Assembly (NCBI GenBank): GCA_021372515.1
Contig: JAJFUG010000067.1
Coordinates: 1 to 14,126 of the forward strand
Direction of reading: 5' to 3'
Origin: a bacterium
GTDB taxonomy: Bacteria > Gemmatimonadota > Glassbacteria > GWA2-58-10
Length of the DNA: 14,126 bases
Below the pieces are notes generated by a model, which was given only the letters and a program-made list of their open reading frames with translations, was not told the DNA's origin and searched no databases. Within the stretch, counting starts at the first letter, position 1. Every line of letters starts with the position of its first letter. The translations under genes were made by a program, and so were the position numbers. This document shows positions 1 through 7,541 of this stretch, one piece after another.

Positions 1-542
1 TGGGACGCTATATCTGTCCGGGGCACACTATCGAGGACATGTGGTTCGTGATGCACTGGGCGTTGCGCACGGATGACAAGTCACTTCTGGCCCGGGCGGC
101 CGGCACCCTGCGCTGGGCGCTGGAAAAGGGCTGGGACAAGCAGTACGGCGGGATACCGCAGTTCCTGGACAAGAGTGGACGCCCGCCCGAGGGCGATACC
201 CCCGACGGGCTGGAGGGCCACGAGATGGTGAAGAAGCTGCGTGGCAACTGGTCGAACAAGCTCTGGTGGGTGCACTCCGAGGCGCTGTACGCGCTTCTTC
301 TGGCCCGGGAGCAACTGGATGAGCCCTGGATGGACGAGTGGTACGCGCGGGTTCACGACTACACGTTCGCCGTGTTCCCCAACCCCAACCGTCTGGTGGG
401 CGAGTGGATCCAGATACTCGATCGCGAGGGCAGGCCGGAGGAGAAAGTGGTGGCCTTGCCGGTCAAGGACCCGTTCCACATCGCGCGGGCGCTGCTGCTG
501 GCGATCCCGGTGCTGGAACGCCTGGCGGCACGGGGATGGTGA
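1..542 (+). CDS. N-acylglucosamine 2-epimerase (AGE) family protein, 3' part only
   Basis: The reading frame is open from base 3 and ends at TGA 540-542, leaving 179 C-terminal residues; the start lies before the window. AGE enzymes are cytoplasmic (alpha/alpha)6-barrel isomerases that interconvert N-acetylglucosamine and N-acetylmannosamine, or epimerise cellobiose or mannose. The family pattern is visible: PGHTIEDMWFVMH near the left edge (His codon 24-26), then WWVHSEALYALL, GEWIQILDREG, and KDPFHIARALLL with a His at 477-479. These match the two conserved catalytic-histidine regions, GH(A/T)xE and KxxFHxxR. Substrate cannot be told from this fragment: an N-acetylglucosamine epimerase would fit the hexosaminidase nearby, but cellobiose 2-epimerase is equally possible. 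It converges on the serine hydrolase gene across a shared stem-loop. Family assignment is firm; specificity is open. Confidence 0.85.
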   Translation, partial: GRYICPGHTIEDMWFVMHWALRTDDKSLLARAAGTLRWALEKGWDKQYGGIPQFLDKSGRPPEGDTPDGLEGHEMVKKLRGNWSNKLWWVHSEALYALLLAREQLDEPWMDEWYARVHDYTFAVFPNPNRLVGEWIQILDREGRPEEKVVALPVKDPFHIARALLLAIPVLERLAARGW

Positions 543-585
543 GGGGGGATTCCGGTCTGGGTGTTTCGAATAATTGGATGTTCAA

Positions 586-622
586 ATACATCCGGGCGCA
601 CGGAGGGTGTGCCCGGATGTAT
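586..622. terminator. Strong bidirectional stem-loop between convergent genes
   Basis: A 16-bp stem has left arm 586-601 and right arm 607-622. All pairs are Watson-Crick except one G-T pair (598/610), and the loop is 5 bases (GGAGG). It sits 44 bp after the epimerase stop and 18 bp after the serine-hydrolase stop, the expected place for a terminator serving both strands. The T-run after the stem is poor on both strands (ATTTGAAC on the minus side), so release may be inefficient or Rho-assisted. Confidence 0.75.
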
Positions 623-639
623 AGGCCGCCGCTTTGATC

Positions 640-1779
640 TTATTTCCCCGCCATCCCTGCCAGCACCAGGTTCAGGGCCTGATCGACCGCGAGCTGCACC
701 TGGTCCCCGCCGGCGTTGACCGCGATGGCCACCCCCAGGTTTTTCTCCGGTAGCAGGCCCATTATCACGTAGAAATAGGTGTTGCTGCCGTTGTGCCAGA
801 GGAACTTGCCGCCCGCTGACTGCTGGACCACGAAGCCGCAGGCGTAATAGTTGTCGACCGGGGCGTGGAGGATGTCGAACGCGGCCTGGGACACAAGCCG
901 CGGACTGCCCTGGAGGGCGTCCAGGTGCAGCTGCATGAACTTGCCCAGGTCGGACAGGCTCATGCTCAGCCAGCCGGCGGGCTCCAGGAATTCAAACTCG
1001 GGTGGATCGACCGAGGGGTCCACGGCCTGGAAATTGTCACCCGACTGAGTGTGTCCCCAGGGCTCGGCCGGGTCGTGCTGCGTGGGCCAGCCATGGAACA
1101 CGCTCATGGACAGGGGTCCGAACAGCCTGGATTCCATCAACGCGCGCCAGTCCTGGCCGCTCGTCACCTCAGCCATGCAGCCGGCGATCATGTAGCCTGC
1201 GTTGGAGTAGCGGAAAGTGCCGCGGCTCACTACCGGTGGCATGGCAAGAAGGATCTGCGTGGCTTGGAGGCGCTGCTCGGCCAGCGAGCCGCTTAGGGTG
1301 GGCACCTCCGTGATATCGTCATCCGAGGGCACGCCGGCCCGGTGGTGCAGAAGGTCGAGCAGGGTGATGCCGGAGTAGCCGGGGTCGAGCGTGGGGGCCA
1401 GCTCCGGAATGATGTCCGCCGGGCGGCTGTCCCAGGCCAGCGCCCTGCTGTCCACCAGAGTGGCGAGCATGGTGGCGGTCATGGGTTTGACCAGCGATCC
1501 GACATGGAACAGGTCGTGTACAGTCACGGTGTCGGGGCGCCCGGCCCGGCGCAGCCCGTGGGCCCGGAGCTCCACCACTTTGTCATGACTGACCGCGATC
1601 CCGGCGGCCCCGGGGATTTTGTTTTGTTCCACCAGTTGGGCGAGCTGTGTCTCGAGAACTGTCTGTGCGGCCGGCTGAGTCGGACTGTCATCGGAGGAAC
1701 AGCCCGTAAGGATTATAACAAGGATTCCGGCTGCGAATGGAATGATACTCGAAAACGCGTTGAATCTCTCCGGTCTCAT
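640..1779 (-). CDS. Serine hydrolase lipoprotein, class C beta-lactamase / PBP-like fold
   Basis: This 379-residue protein has the Beta-lactamase (PF00144) fold. The N-terminus is a lipoprotein signal: a hydrophobic stretch, then LTGC with Cys27 as the lipidation site, and no Asp at +2 (CSSDD), so outer-membrane sorting is plausible. The three active-site motifs are present: S95-LV-K98 (nucleophile and general base), Y191-S-N193, and H329-N-G331 in place of the KTG box. HNG or HxG in the third motif is usual for esterases, D-aminopeptidases and peptidases of this fold rather than true beta-lactamases, so an antibiotic-resistance label is not supported. The likely substrate is an ester, D-amino-acid peptide or peptidoglycan fragment. 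The ATG at 1779 follows GGGGAGGAG at good spacing. It lies 197 bp after the AraC-type gene on the same strand, with an inverted repeat before it, so it may be a separate unit. Confidence 0.85.
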   Translation of the reverse strand: MRPERFNAFSSIIPFAAGILVIILTGCSSDDSPTQPAAQTVLETQLAQLVEQNKIPGAAGIAVSHDKVVELRAHGLRRAGRPDTVTVHDLFHVGSLVKPMTATMLATLVDSRALAWDSRPADIIPELAPTLDPGYSGITLLDLLHHRAGVPSDDDITEVPTLSGSLAEQRLQATQILLAMPPVVSRGTFRYSNAGYMIAGCMAEVTSGQDWRALMESRLFGPLSMSVFHGWPTQHDPAEPWGHTQSGDNFQAVDPSVDPPEFEFLEPAGWLSMSLSDLGKFMQLHLDALQGSPRLVSQAAFDILHAPVDNYYACGFVVQQSAGGKFLWHNGSNTYFYVIMGLLPEKNLGVAIAVNAGGDQVQLAVDQALNLVLAGMAGK

Positions 1780-1802
1780 CTTAAGTACTCCTCCCCTTAT
1801 CG

Positions 1803-1862
1803 CTTGACCTGACTTACCGCCCGCCCCGGAAACGGACGGCGGAATGAATTCGACAGGTCAAG
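1803..1862. repeat. Perfect 9-bp inverted repeat upstream of the serine hydrolase gene
   Basis: CTTGACCTG (1803-1811) and its exact reverse complement CAGGTCAAG (1854-1862) flank 42 bp. That spacer contains a second, GC-rich dyad (CCGCC and GGCGG). The element begins 24 bp before the hydrolase start codon, next to its Shine-Dalgarno site. It could be a pair of operator half-sites or a branched mRNA leader structure. The half-sites resemble -35 boxes (TTGACC), but no -10 box is found at the right distance on either strand. Confidence 0.6.
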
Positions 1863-1976
1863 TCTAAGCGCAGCAGGCCAGGAAATCGTCACAGCCTATA
1901 GGGAAGGACTTCTTTTCCACGCAAGCTCAGCCGGAAGCGGTGAAAAGAGGGCACGCGGAGGCAATGGAGGGTAAGC

Positions 1977-3143
1977 TTACCGCCCGGACCGGGAAGCCAG
2001 GAATTCTTTGGGCGAACAGCCGACAGTTTTCTTGAAGAAGGAATTGAAGGCGGATTTGGATTGGAACCCGGCCTCGAAAGCCAGGGCGAGTATGGTGTAG
2101 TTGCTCTTGCGCGGGTCGGCCAGGAGCTTTTTAACTTCCTCCAGCCGGTACTTGTTGATGAAGTTGTAAAAGTTATCGTTCAGCTCGGTGTTGATGATCT
2201 GGGACAGATGGTTAACCGACACCTCCAGGAGCGCGGCCAGCCGGGGCAGGGTGAGACCAGGGTCGAGATATGGTTTCTGCTCTTCCATAAGGCGGGTCAG
2301 CCGCCCGGAGAGGTTTTTTTTCATCTCATCCGACAACCCCGATTTAGCGTACTTGCCGCTCCTGGCCGGCGCGGCGGGTTCGCCCGGTGCGGTGGGTTCG
2401 TCCGGTGCGGGAAGGCTCCGCTCTGAGGAAAAGATGTCTTTCTGCCGGATGCCGAAATAGCCTATCGAATAGATGGACAGGGTGTAAGCGATGCTCAGCA
2501 CATCCAGCCCCTGCGCCCAGTGCGCGAAAAAGACCACGGTCCAGATCAGCCAGAGAGCAACGTTCAACGAGATCAGGGTCGCGACCCAGCGCAGGCTGAC
2601 CCCCTCCATGTAGGAGAAGTTGCTTTTGACTTTCCGTATGTGGCGGACCAGGAGCCTGACAATCACTGCGAAGTATACAGTGATCTGCAGCATCGGGATG
2701 AGTATCGAGAAGTTGAAATAATAGTCCCCGCGCGCGTAGTAGGCCTGGACCTCACGCAGTTTCAACTCGTTCGGCTCAAGCATCCCGGGCACCGAGAGCA
2801 GGACGATGAGGGCGAACGGGAGGTAGTGCAGGGCCTGTTTCCAGCCGAACCTGAACGATCCGGAGGTCATGGCCTTGGTGTAGAAATACAGGCTGGGGGC
2901 CAGGGTGAAAATCAGGAGGGTCAGGGTGTTGATCATGTATGGGTATCGAAGGATGTATCTCGATTCGAAGAGAATATCCTCGATACTCATCAGCGAGAAC
3001 GAAAGCAAAAAGAGGCCCAGGAATTTATGGCCTCTCTGCAGTTTCTGAGGACGGGTGAAGATCAGGAAAGCCAGGAAAAGCCCCTGGATCACCCCCAGGA
3101 CCAGCAGGATGACGGAGAGGTTTATTCTTGGCTCCAGATTCAT
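1977..3143 (-). CDS. AraC-family transcriptional regulator with N-terminal 7-TM domain
   Basis: A 388-residue membrane-anchored transcription factor. About seven hydrophobic segments fill residues 10-232 (roughly 10-30, 41-58, 70-90, 104-120, 145-167, 184-207, 212-231). A Pro/Ala-rich charged linker follows (about 240-265), then a C-terminal AraC DNA-binding domain (about 272-385). The second helix-turn-helix signature is clear: ILALAFEAGFQSKSAFNSFF, then KKTVGCSPKEF. Regulators of this design sit in the inner membrane and are common in Bacteroidetes and relatives; their signals are mostly unknown. The start at 3143 has a GGAGG about 10 bases upstream. It lies 69 bp after the symporter on the same strand, so it is probably co-transcribed and may control the symporter/hexosaminidase genes; that target is inferred from position. 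No periplasmic sensor domain is present, so any signal would have to reach the membrane part itself. Confidence 0.88.
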   Translation of the reverse strand: MNLEPRINLSVILLVLGVIQGLFLAFLIFTRPQKLQRGHKFLGLFLLSFSLMSIEDILFESRYILRYPYMINTLTLLIFTLAPSLYFYTKAMTSGSFRFGWKQALHYLPFALIVLLSVPGMLEPNELKLREVQAYYARGDYYFNFSILIPMLQITVYFAVIVRLLVRHIRKVKSNFSYMEGVSLRWVATLISLNVALWLIWTVVFFAHWAQGLDVLSIAYTLSIYSIGYFGIRQKDIFSSERSLPAPDEPTAPGEPAAPARSGKYAKSGLSDEMKKNLSGRLTRLMEEQKPYLDPGLTLPRLAALLEVSVNHLSQIINTELNDNFYNFINKYRLEEVKKLLADPRKSNYTILALAFEAGFQSKSAFNSFFKKTVGCSPKEFLASRSGR

Positions 3144-3180
3144 GCTGTCCGGCCCTCCGCGGCAGGGCTCGCCTGTGGTC

Positions 3181-3196
3181 GCCGGGCCGGCCCGGC
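3181..3196. repeat. 16-bp perfect GC palindrome between symporter and AraC genes
   Basis: GCCGGGCC followed by GGCCCGGC forms an uninterrupted palindrome. It lies 17 bp after the symporter stop on the minus strand. In RNA it could fold into a 6-bp all-GC stem with a CCGG loop. There is no T-run after it, so it is more likely a partial attenuator, an mRNA 3'-end stabiliser or a compositional accident than an intrinsic terminator. Confidence 0.45.
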
Positions 3197-3212
3197 CGGC
3201 GGAGCGGCGGCG

Positions 3213-4787
3213 CTATTTTTCGATCAGGCCCAGCCGCACGGCCTCGCGGTGCACCGGCCCCCAGAAGCCCAGCGGACGGGTCATCACGTAGTAGCGCACC
3301 AGGCGTTTCATGTCATCCGGCGGGGTGAGCAGGGTGATCGGCAGGTAGATCGCCGTGCCCAGCAGCAGCAACAGCCAGAACTGCTGGTAGTCCAGCAGCT
3401 CGGGCAGGATGCCGTAGGCCGGCAGCACCCAGACCACGAGCCAGGACAGGAGCAGGTTCGCCACCCAGCTCGACAGGTAGCCCCAACTGTTGAACCGCCA
3501 CCAGATGACCTGCAGGATCGAGGGCAGCCAGATGCCCGCGGCCATGATCCAGAGGGCGAAGATCAGCCACTGGGTGAGGCTCTCCATCATCAGGCCGTAG
3601 AAGAACGAGCCGACCAGCAGCAGCAGCGTGCTGATCCGCCCGACCCAGACCAACTGTTTTTCCGAGGCCCCGGGATGGATGTAATGGTGGAACAGGTCGC
3701 GGGTGAAATACATCGCCCCGAGGTTGAGGTGCGTGGAGATGGTGCTGAAATGGATCGCCAGGATCGCGGCGAAGAAGAAGCCGGCCATCCCGGCTGGCAG
3801 CACCTTGAACCCGAACGCGTACCAGGCCATCTCGTACTGGTGCTGCTCCTGGATCGCCGGGAACATGGTGAAAAAGCCCAGGATCGCCACACCCCAGAGA
3901 GCGTTGCGGGTGAGGGTGAGCGCGGTGCCGGTCCAGATGCAGTAGCTGGCGTCCCGCACCGTGCGCGCACTCTGGATGCGCTGGGCCTCGGGGTACCAGT
4001 CGATGGAGGTGCCCATGCCCAGTCCGCCCAGGAGGGCGATGAAGATCATGGTCAGGAACCAGGCGACCGGGAAATCGCCGCTGAACAGACTGGAGAAATG
4101 GAACGGGTTGGCGCGCCAGGTCTGGCCCATCTCGGCCAGACGGCCCATGATCTCGCCGGGCCCGCCCGCGGCCACTATCTGCCAGATCGAGACTATGATG
4201 ATGACCAGGCTGGCGATCACGCCCTGCTGGAAATCGGCCATCACCACGCCCCAGTAGCCGGCGAACAGCACGTAGACCGCGGTGATCGCACCAAACACCA
4301 CCATGCCCACCCAGAGCGGGCAGACCGGGAACAGGAAGCTGAACACCTTGCCCATGGCGATTCCGACCCAGCCCAGGATGAACATGTTCATGAAGACCTG
4401 CCAGCCGGCGAGCCAGCCACGCAGGAGTTCCGCTCCCATGCCCGAGTAGCGCAGGCTCTGCCACTCGGCCTGGGTGTAGGCCAGCGAGCGTCGGAAGATG
4501 CGGGTGCTGACAAAGGAACTGACCGCGCACCAGGCGCAGAAGAACGTGTACCAGAGGCCGGACAGGCCGTAGCGGTATATCACCCCGCTGATCCAGATCG
4601 GGGTGTCGGTCGCGGTGTGGGTGGCGTAGACGCTGGAGGCGGGCAACCACCAGGGCAGGCCGCGGTCGGCCAGGAAGAAGTCGCTTTCGCCGCGGGTGGC
4701 CAAACGGGTGAACAGCACGCCGCAGGCGACCATCAGCAGGATATAGGCGATGACCCAGAACCAGTCCAACGGGCTGAACACAATCAT
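3213..4787 (-). CDS. Sodium:solute symporter (SSS family), probable sugar or amino-sugar importer
   Basis: A 524-residue integral membrane protein of the SSF (PF00474) family, which imports a solute with Na+ across the inner membrane. Visible family landmarks are the early SDFFLADRGLPWWL segment (residues 35-48), the FAGYWGVVMADFQQGVI motif (175-190, family GGxxAVxxTDxxQ), the YPEAQR loop (265-270), and the TM8-like FFFAAILAIHFSTISTHLN stretch (337-355). The Ser/Thr residues in that last stretch correspond to the Na2 sodium site of vSGLT-type carriers. Length and roughly 13 hydrophobic segments are normal. ATG 4787 is preceded by GGAGAG at good spacing, and a candidate promoter lies in the 127-bp gap after the hexosaminidase gene. 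Context suggests N-acetylhexosamine or short glycan import, but SSS substrates cannot be read from sequence. The ATHTATDTP stretch in TM1 (residues 55-63) differs from the usual SN/SA-rich pattern. Confidence 0.88.
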   Translation of the reverse strand: MIVFSPLDWFWVIAYILLMVACGVLFTRLATRGESDFFLADRGLPWWLPASSVYATHTATDTPIWISGVIYRYGLSGLWYTFFCAWCAVSSFVSTRIFRRSLAYTQAEWQSLRYSGMGAELLRGWLAGWQVFMNMFILGWVGIAMGKVFSFLFPVCPLWVGMVVFGAITAVYVLFAGYWGVVMADFQQGVIASLVIIIVSIWQIVAAGGPGEIMGRLAEMGQTWRANPFHFSSLFSGDFPVAWFLTMIFIALLGGLGMGTSIDWYPEAQRIQSARTVRDASYCIWTGTALTLTRNALWGVAILGFFTMFPAIQEQHQYEMAWYAFGFKVLPAGMAGFFFAAILAIHFSTISTHLNLGAMYFTRDLFHHYIHPGASEKQLVWVGRISTLLLLVGSFFYGLMMESLTQWLIFALWIMAAGIWLPSILQVIWWRFNSWGYLSSWVANLLLSWLVVWVLPAYGILPELLDYQQFWLLLLLGTAIYLPITLLTPPDDMKRLVRYYVMTRPLGFWGPVHREAVRLGLIEK

Positions 4788-4833
4788 CGGCGACTCTCCG
4801 GGCTTGGGAAGGGCTTTGGGACAGGAATGGCCG

Positions 4834-4863
4834 AATATAAAGACCCGTGTTCCGGGAAGTCAA
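4834..4863 (-). promoter_or_regulatory. Candidate sigma70-type promoter for the symporter gene
   Basis: On the minus strand TTGACT (4858-4863) is followed after 17 bp by TTATAT (4835-4840), or after 18 bp by TATATT. The predicted start is near 4828, about 40 bases before the symporter ATG. The spacer contains the short dyad CCCG-N5-CGGG (4844-4856), a possible repressor site between the two boxes. This would let the symporter and AraC genes be expressed independently of the upstream hexosaminidase. Confidence 0.6.
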
Positions 4864-4914
4864 CATTAATTGAGACTTGACCCGAGCCGCCCGTTCAGAA
4901 CAACCGAAGCGGCC

Positions 4915-7452
4915 TCAACGCTCCACCCGGCTGGGCAGGCCGAGGCTGAAAAACGGACGCGACACCGGGTTGTCGTACTTGTACTGCCCGCAGGTGCTCC
5001 AGCCTGGGGTAGTGAATCCGGGTGCGTTCCAGCCCGCGGGTGCGGAGGATGCCTCCATGGCCCGCCAGGTGAGGGCGCTGGCGGGGCGGGCTATTACTTT
5101 GCCGCCGGAATAGACCTCGCCGCAGACATTCAGCGCCGGGACTTTGCCCTCATAGTTGGTCACGCTGAAAGCCAGACGGTTGCGGCCGGGACGGGTCAGC
5201 CCGGTCAGATCGAGGAGCACGGCGCGCTCACGATCGACTATCTCGCTCAGGCAGAGACGCGCCACCTTGCGGCCGGCCCATTTGCCGTTGACCCAGGCCT
5301 CGACATGGCTTTCGCCCATAAGCTGAATTTTTACACTGTCCACACCTGAGGGCAGGTCGAAATCGGCCGCGTAGAGGGCGGTGCGCTCTTTATCAAGGCG
5401 CTTGCCGGGCAGGCTGGCTGACGGGGCAATCCAGGGGCTGGAGAGTTCCCACTGTGGCAGGCGGCCCTCCCTGTCCAGCGAGCTGATGATACTGTCCCAG
5501 TACAGAAGCTGGCGGTCCCAGAGAGACAGGAGGTTGTCCAGGCCCTCCGGGCGGTTGTAGCGCAGCCAGAGCTCGCGGTAGGCGCCGCGCAGCTCGGTGG
5601 TCGACTGGCGCAGCTCACGCGCCTGGCGGGCGAGCTCGGCGGCCTCGGCTTTGGACAGCGCACCCTGTCCGGCGCGGGCGGCACGGTCCATCCAACTGAA
5701 TTTGCCGGCCAGGGTCTGGCCCATGCGGGCGGCGAGGTCCATTATATCGAGGAAATCGCGGTTGGCCCCGGCGGCCTGCCGGGCGGCGGCCAGCGCTGAG
5801 AGCGCCTTGACCATGTCGGCTTTCAGGGTGGCCCCCCAGGCGGCCCCGTCCTTTTTGAGCTTGATCATCCCGCGCGGGCTGGGCCCGGCCAGGGGGTGAC
5901 GCCACCAGTCATCGAACGCCGAGCGTCCGATGCCGGCCAGCAGGCTGTTGGCAGTGATGAGCGGCTCGGGGTCCTCAACACCCAGGAGCTGCCGCCAGAA
6001 CAGGCGCTCCAGGCTGTCGCGGTCGACAGTAGACGGGTTCCAGGCGCAGGCCGCGGCGAAAGCCCAGCCCCAGAGGGCGTTGCCGCGCAGGTTGGGCGCG
6101 CCGAAATCGCACCAGCTCGAGGTGAGCGCGCCGAGGGCCCCCTCGCGCTGCCCGGCGCGGGTCATGTTCTGGATGTTGTCCAGGGCCGTGCCCCAGAACG
6201 GGTAGAAACGGCTCCAGTTGGACAGGCCCGGGCTGACCAGCACCTTGAACCCGGCCTGACGGAAACGAGCCACGCTGGGATAGTCAGCCGCGGACTCGTA
6301 GTGCCAGTCCACGATCACGATGTCGCGCGGCAGGATCCCGGGCTCCAGTATTTTCGGATTGTCGAGGACGATGTCGCCGTACATCAGCATAGTGCGTCCG
6401 AGGGAGCCTACAATCTCATGCACCTTGCGGTAGTGGGCGGTGTGCACGGCGGCGAGGCCCTCGTTGCGCACCCGGGCGCGGCTCTTGCCCCGGCCGATGT
6501 CCCAGGTCTCATCGCAGCCCACGTTGACCAGGCTGTCGGGGAAAACGGCGCACAGCTCACTCAGAGCCTGTCCCAGGAAAGGATAGATTTCCGGCACGGC
6601 CGGGCTGAGGCACTGGGCCCCGGGGAACTCGGCCAGGGGGAAATTGTCCGGACGAAGCAGGTAGTTGTCGTAGTGGCCGAGGGTCTGGAAAGCCGGGACC
6701 AGGCGGACGTGCAGAGCGGAGGAGAACGCGGCCAGGCTCTGGACCTCCGCGGCGCTGAGCGCCCCGCGTCCCGCGCCGAAATCCGGGCGCGATTTCAGGC
6801 TGAACATGTCCTCTATGTACGGCATGTAGAGGTTCATCTTGTAGCGGGCCAGGAAACGGACCAGGCGCTCGAAATCCTGTTGCGTGCTCACCTGGCCGCG
6901 GCTGATGTCATCGCTCAGACCGCGCAGGGCCAGGGCGGGACTGTCCTGAATGAAACAGGCTGGCACCGACCGTCCTTTGCCCGCGCGGATGAGCTGGGCC
7001 AGGCTCATCAAGCCGTAAAACCGTCCGGCCGGGTCGCCGCCCGCCACCACCACCCGGTTGTTTTCGGCGCTCAACAGGTAGGCCTCGCCGCCGGGCGCAG
7101 TCTTGCCGGTCAAGGCCTCACGCACCGGGGAGCCGCTCTGGGAGGGACCCACCAGCACGCAACCACGGCTGTCCAGGCCGGGTTTGTAGTCCACGACAGC
7201 GAGCGTGTCGAGGCCCATCTCGCTCAGCCAGAGGTTCATCTCTTCCGCGGCCCGGCGGTCGGAATCGGCCGTGCCGGGACAGAGCAGGAGCTTTCGCGCG
7301 GCAGCGAGCTCGACTTGCCCGGGAAGGCTCTTGTATTCGGCCGGGGCCGGCAGCACCGGGCAGGCAGGGACGGACAGGGCATCCAGGGGACTGAGACCGG
7401 CGCACATGAGCCAACCTCCGAGACACAGGACGATGAGTTTTTTATTCGACAT
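4915..7452 (-). CDS. Exported beta-N-acetylhexosaminidase, GH20-type
   Basis: An 845-residue glycoside hydrolase. A signal peptide spans about residues 1-26 (basic start, hydrophobic core, cleavage near ALDALS). It is followed by a GH20b-like N-terminal domain (about 30-165, ending AGRFYGLMSLAQLI) and a TIM barrel (about 170-500) that opens with LRGLSDDISRG. The VNVGCDETWDIG motif carries D314-E315, the Asp-Glu pair that in GH20 positions the substrate acetamido group and acts as acid/base. MYGD (357-360) and DWHYES (382-387) fit later barrel strands. Family sequences usually read GGDE; here the second Gly is Cys. The C-terminal part (about 660-790) looks like a beta-sandwich of the galactose-binding type (VEAWVNGKWAG). 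It would release terminal GlcNAc or GalNAc in the periplasm or outside. The ATG at 7452 has GAGGAT upstream. The neighbouring symporter and epimerase fit amino-sugar use. A divergent GH20 or related acetamido-hexosidase is the main alternative. Confidence 0.8.
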   Translation of the reverse strand: MSNKKLIVLCLGGWLMCAGLSPLDALSVPACPVLPAPAEYKSLPGQVELAAARKLLLCPGTADSDRRAAEEMNLWLSEMGLDTLAVVDYKPGLDSRGCVLVGPSQSGSPVREALTGKTAPGGEAYLLSAENNRVVVAGGDPAGRFYGLMSLAQLIRAGKGRSVPACFIQDSPALALRGLSDDISRGQVSTQQDFERLVRFLARYKMNLYMPYIEDMFSLKSRPDFGAGRGALSAAEVQSLAAFSSALHVRLVPAFQTLGHYDNYLLRPDNFPLAEFPGAQCLSPAVPEIYPFLGQALSELCAVFPDSLVNVGCDETWDIGRGKSRARVRNEGLAAVHTAHYRKVHEIVGSLGRTMLMYGDIVLDNPKILEPGILPRDIVIVDWHYESAADYPSVARFRQAGFKVLVSPGLSNWSRFYPFWGTALDNIQNMTRAGQREGALGALTSSWCDFGAPNLRGNALWGWAFAAACAWNPSTVDRDSLERLFWRQLLGVEDPEPLITANSLLAGIGRSAFDDWWRHPLAGPSPRGMIKLKKDGAAWGATLKADMVKALSALAAARQAAGANRDFLDIMDLAARMGQTLAGKFSWMDRAARAGQGALSKAEAAELARQARELRQSTTELRGAYRELWLRYNRPEGLDNLLSLWDRQLLYWDSIISSLDREGRLPQWELSSPWIAPSASLPGKRLDKERTALYAADFDLPSGVDSVKIQLMGESHVEAWVNGKWAGRKVARLCLSEIVDRERAVLLDLTGLTRPGRNRLAFSVTNYEGKVPALNVCGEVYSGGKVIARPASALTWRAMEASSAPAGWNAPGFTTPGWSTCGQYKYDNPVSRPFFSLGLPSRVER

Positions 7453-7512
7453 GGGTTTATCCTCAGGTTAAAGGCCCGGTAACAGGGGGGACACCCCGGT
7501 GGGCGGTCCCGT

Positions 7513-7535
7513 TCCGCCAGAGCACAACTGGCGGA
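7513..7535. repeat. 8-bp dyad at the predicted hexosaminidase transcription start
   Basis: TCCGCCAG (7513-7520) and CTGGCGGA (7528-7535) are exact reverse complements separated by 7 bp. Relative to the candidate minus-strand promoter, the dyad begins about 7 bp downstream of the -10 box. It could act as a repressor operator covering +1 to +23, or as a hairpin at the extreme 5' end of the mRNA. No T-run follows it on either strand, which argues against a terminator. Confidence 0.6.
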
Positions 7536-7541
7536 CAGGAT

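Noticed and set aside
640-1779. Calling the serine hydrolase an antibiotic-resistance beta-lactamase
   Set aside because: The third motif is HNG rather than KTG, and the protein is a lipoprotein in a sugar-use setting. The fold includes many esterases and peptidases, so resistance is not supported.
1863-1976. TTGCGT-18-TATAGG as a promoter for the serine hydrolase
   Set aside because: The -35 match is weak and no other feature supports it. It could be the true promoter but is below the standard for listing.
2520-4880. Plus-strand open frame of 786 codons opposite the symporter and AraC genes
   Set aside because: It is the antisense shadow of two well-recognised genes in GC-rich DNA. The product is a low-complexity string rich in Gln, His, Asp, Glu and Pro, with no domain and no RBS-supported start.
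4864-4914. Stem-loop after the hexosaminidase stop (GCCGC and GCGGC)
   Set aside because: Only 5 bp of stem, an 18-base loop and no T-run; not supported as a terminator.
5896-7482. Plus-strand open frame of 528 codons opposite the hexosaminidase
   Set aside because: It mirrors the GH20 gene in a complementary frame, has biased composition and no family pattern. The opposite strand has a signal peptide, RBS and catalytic motif.
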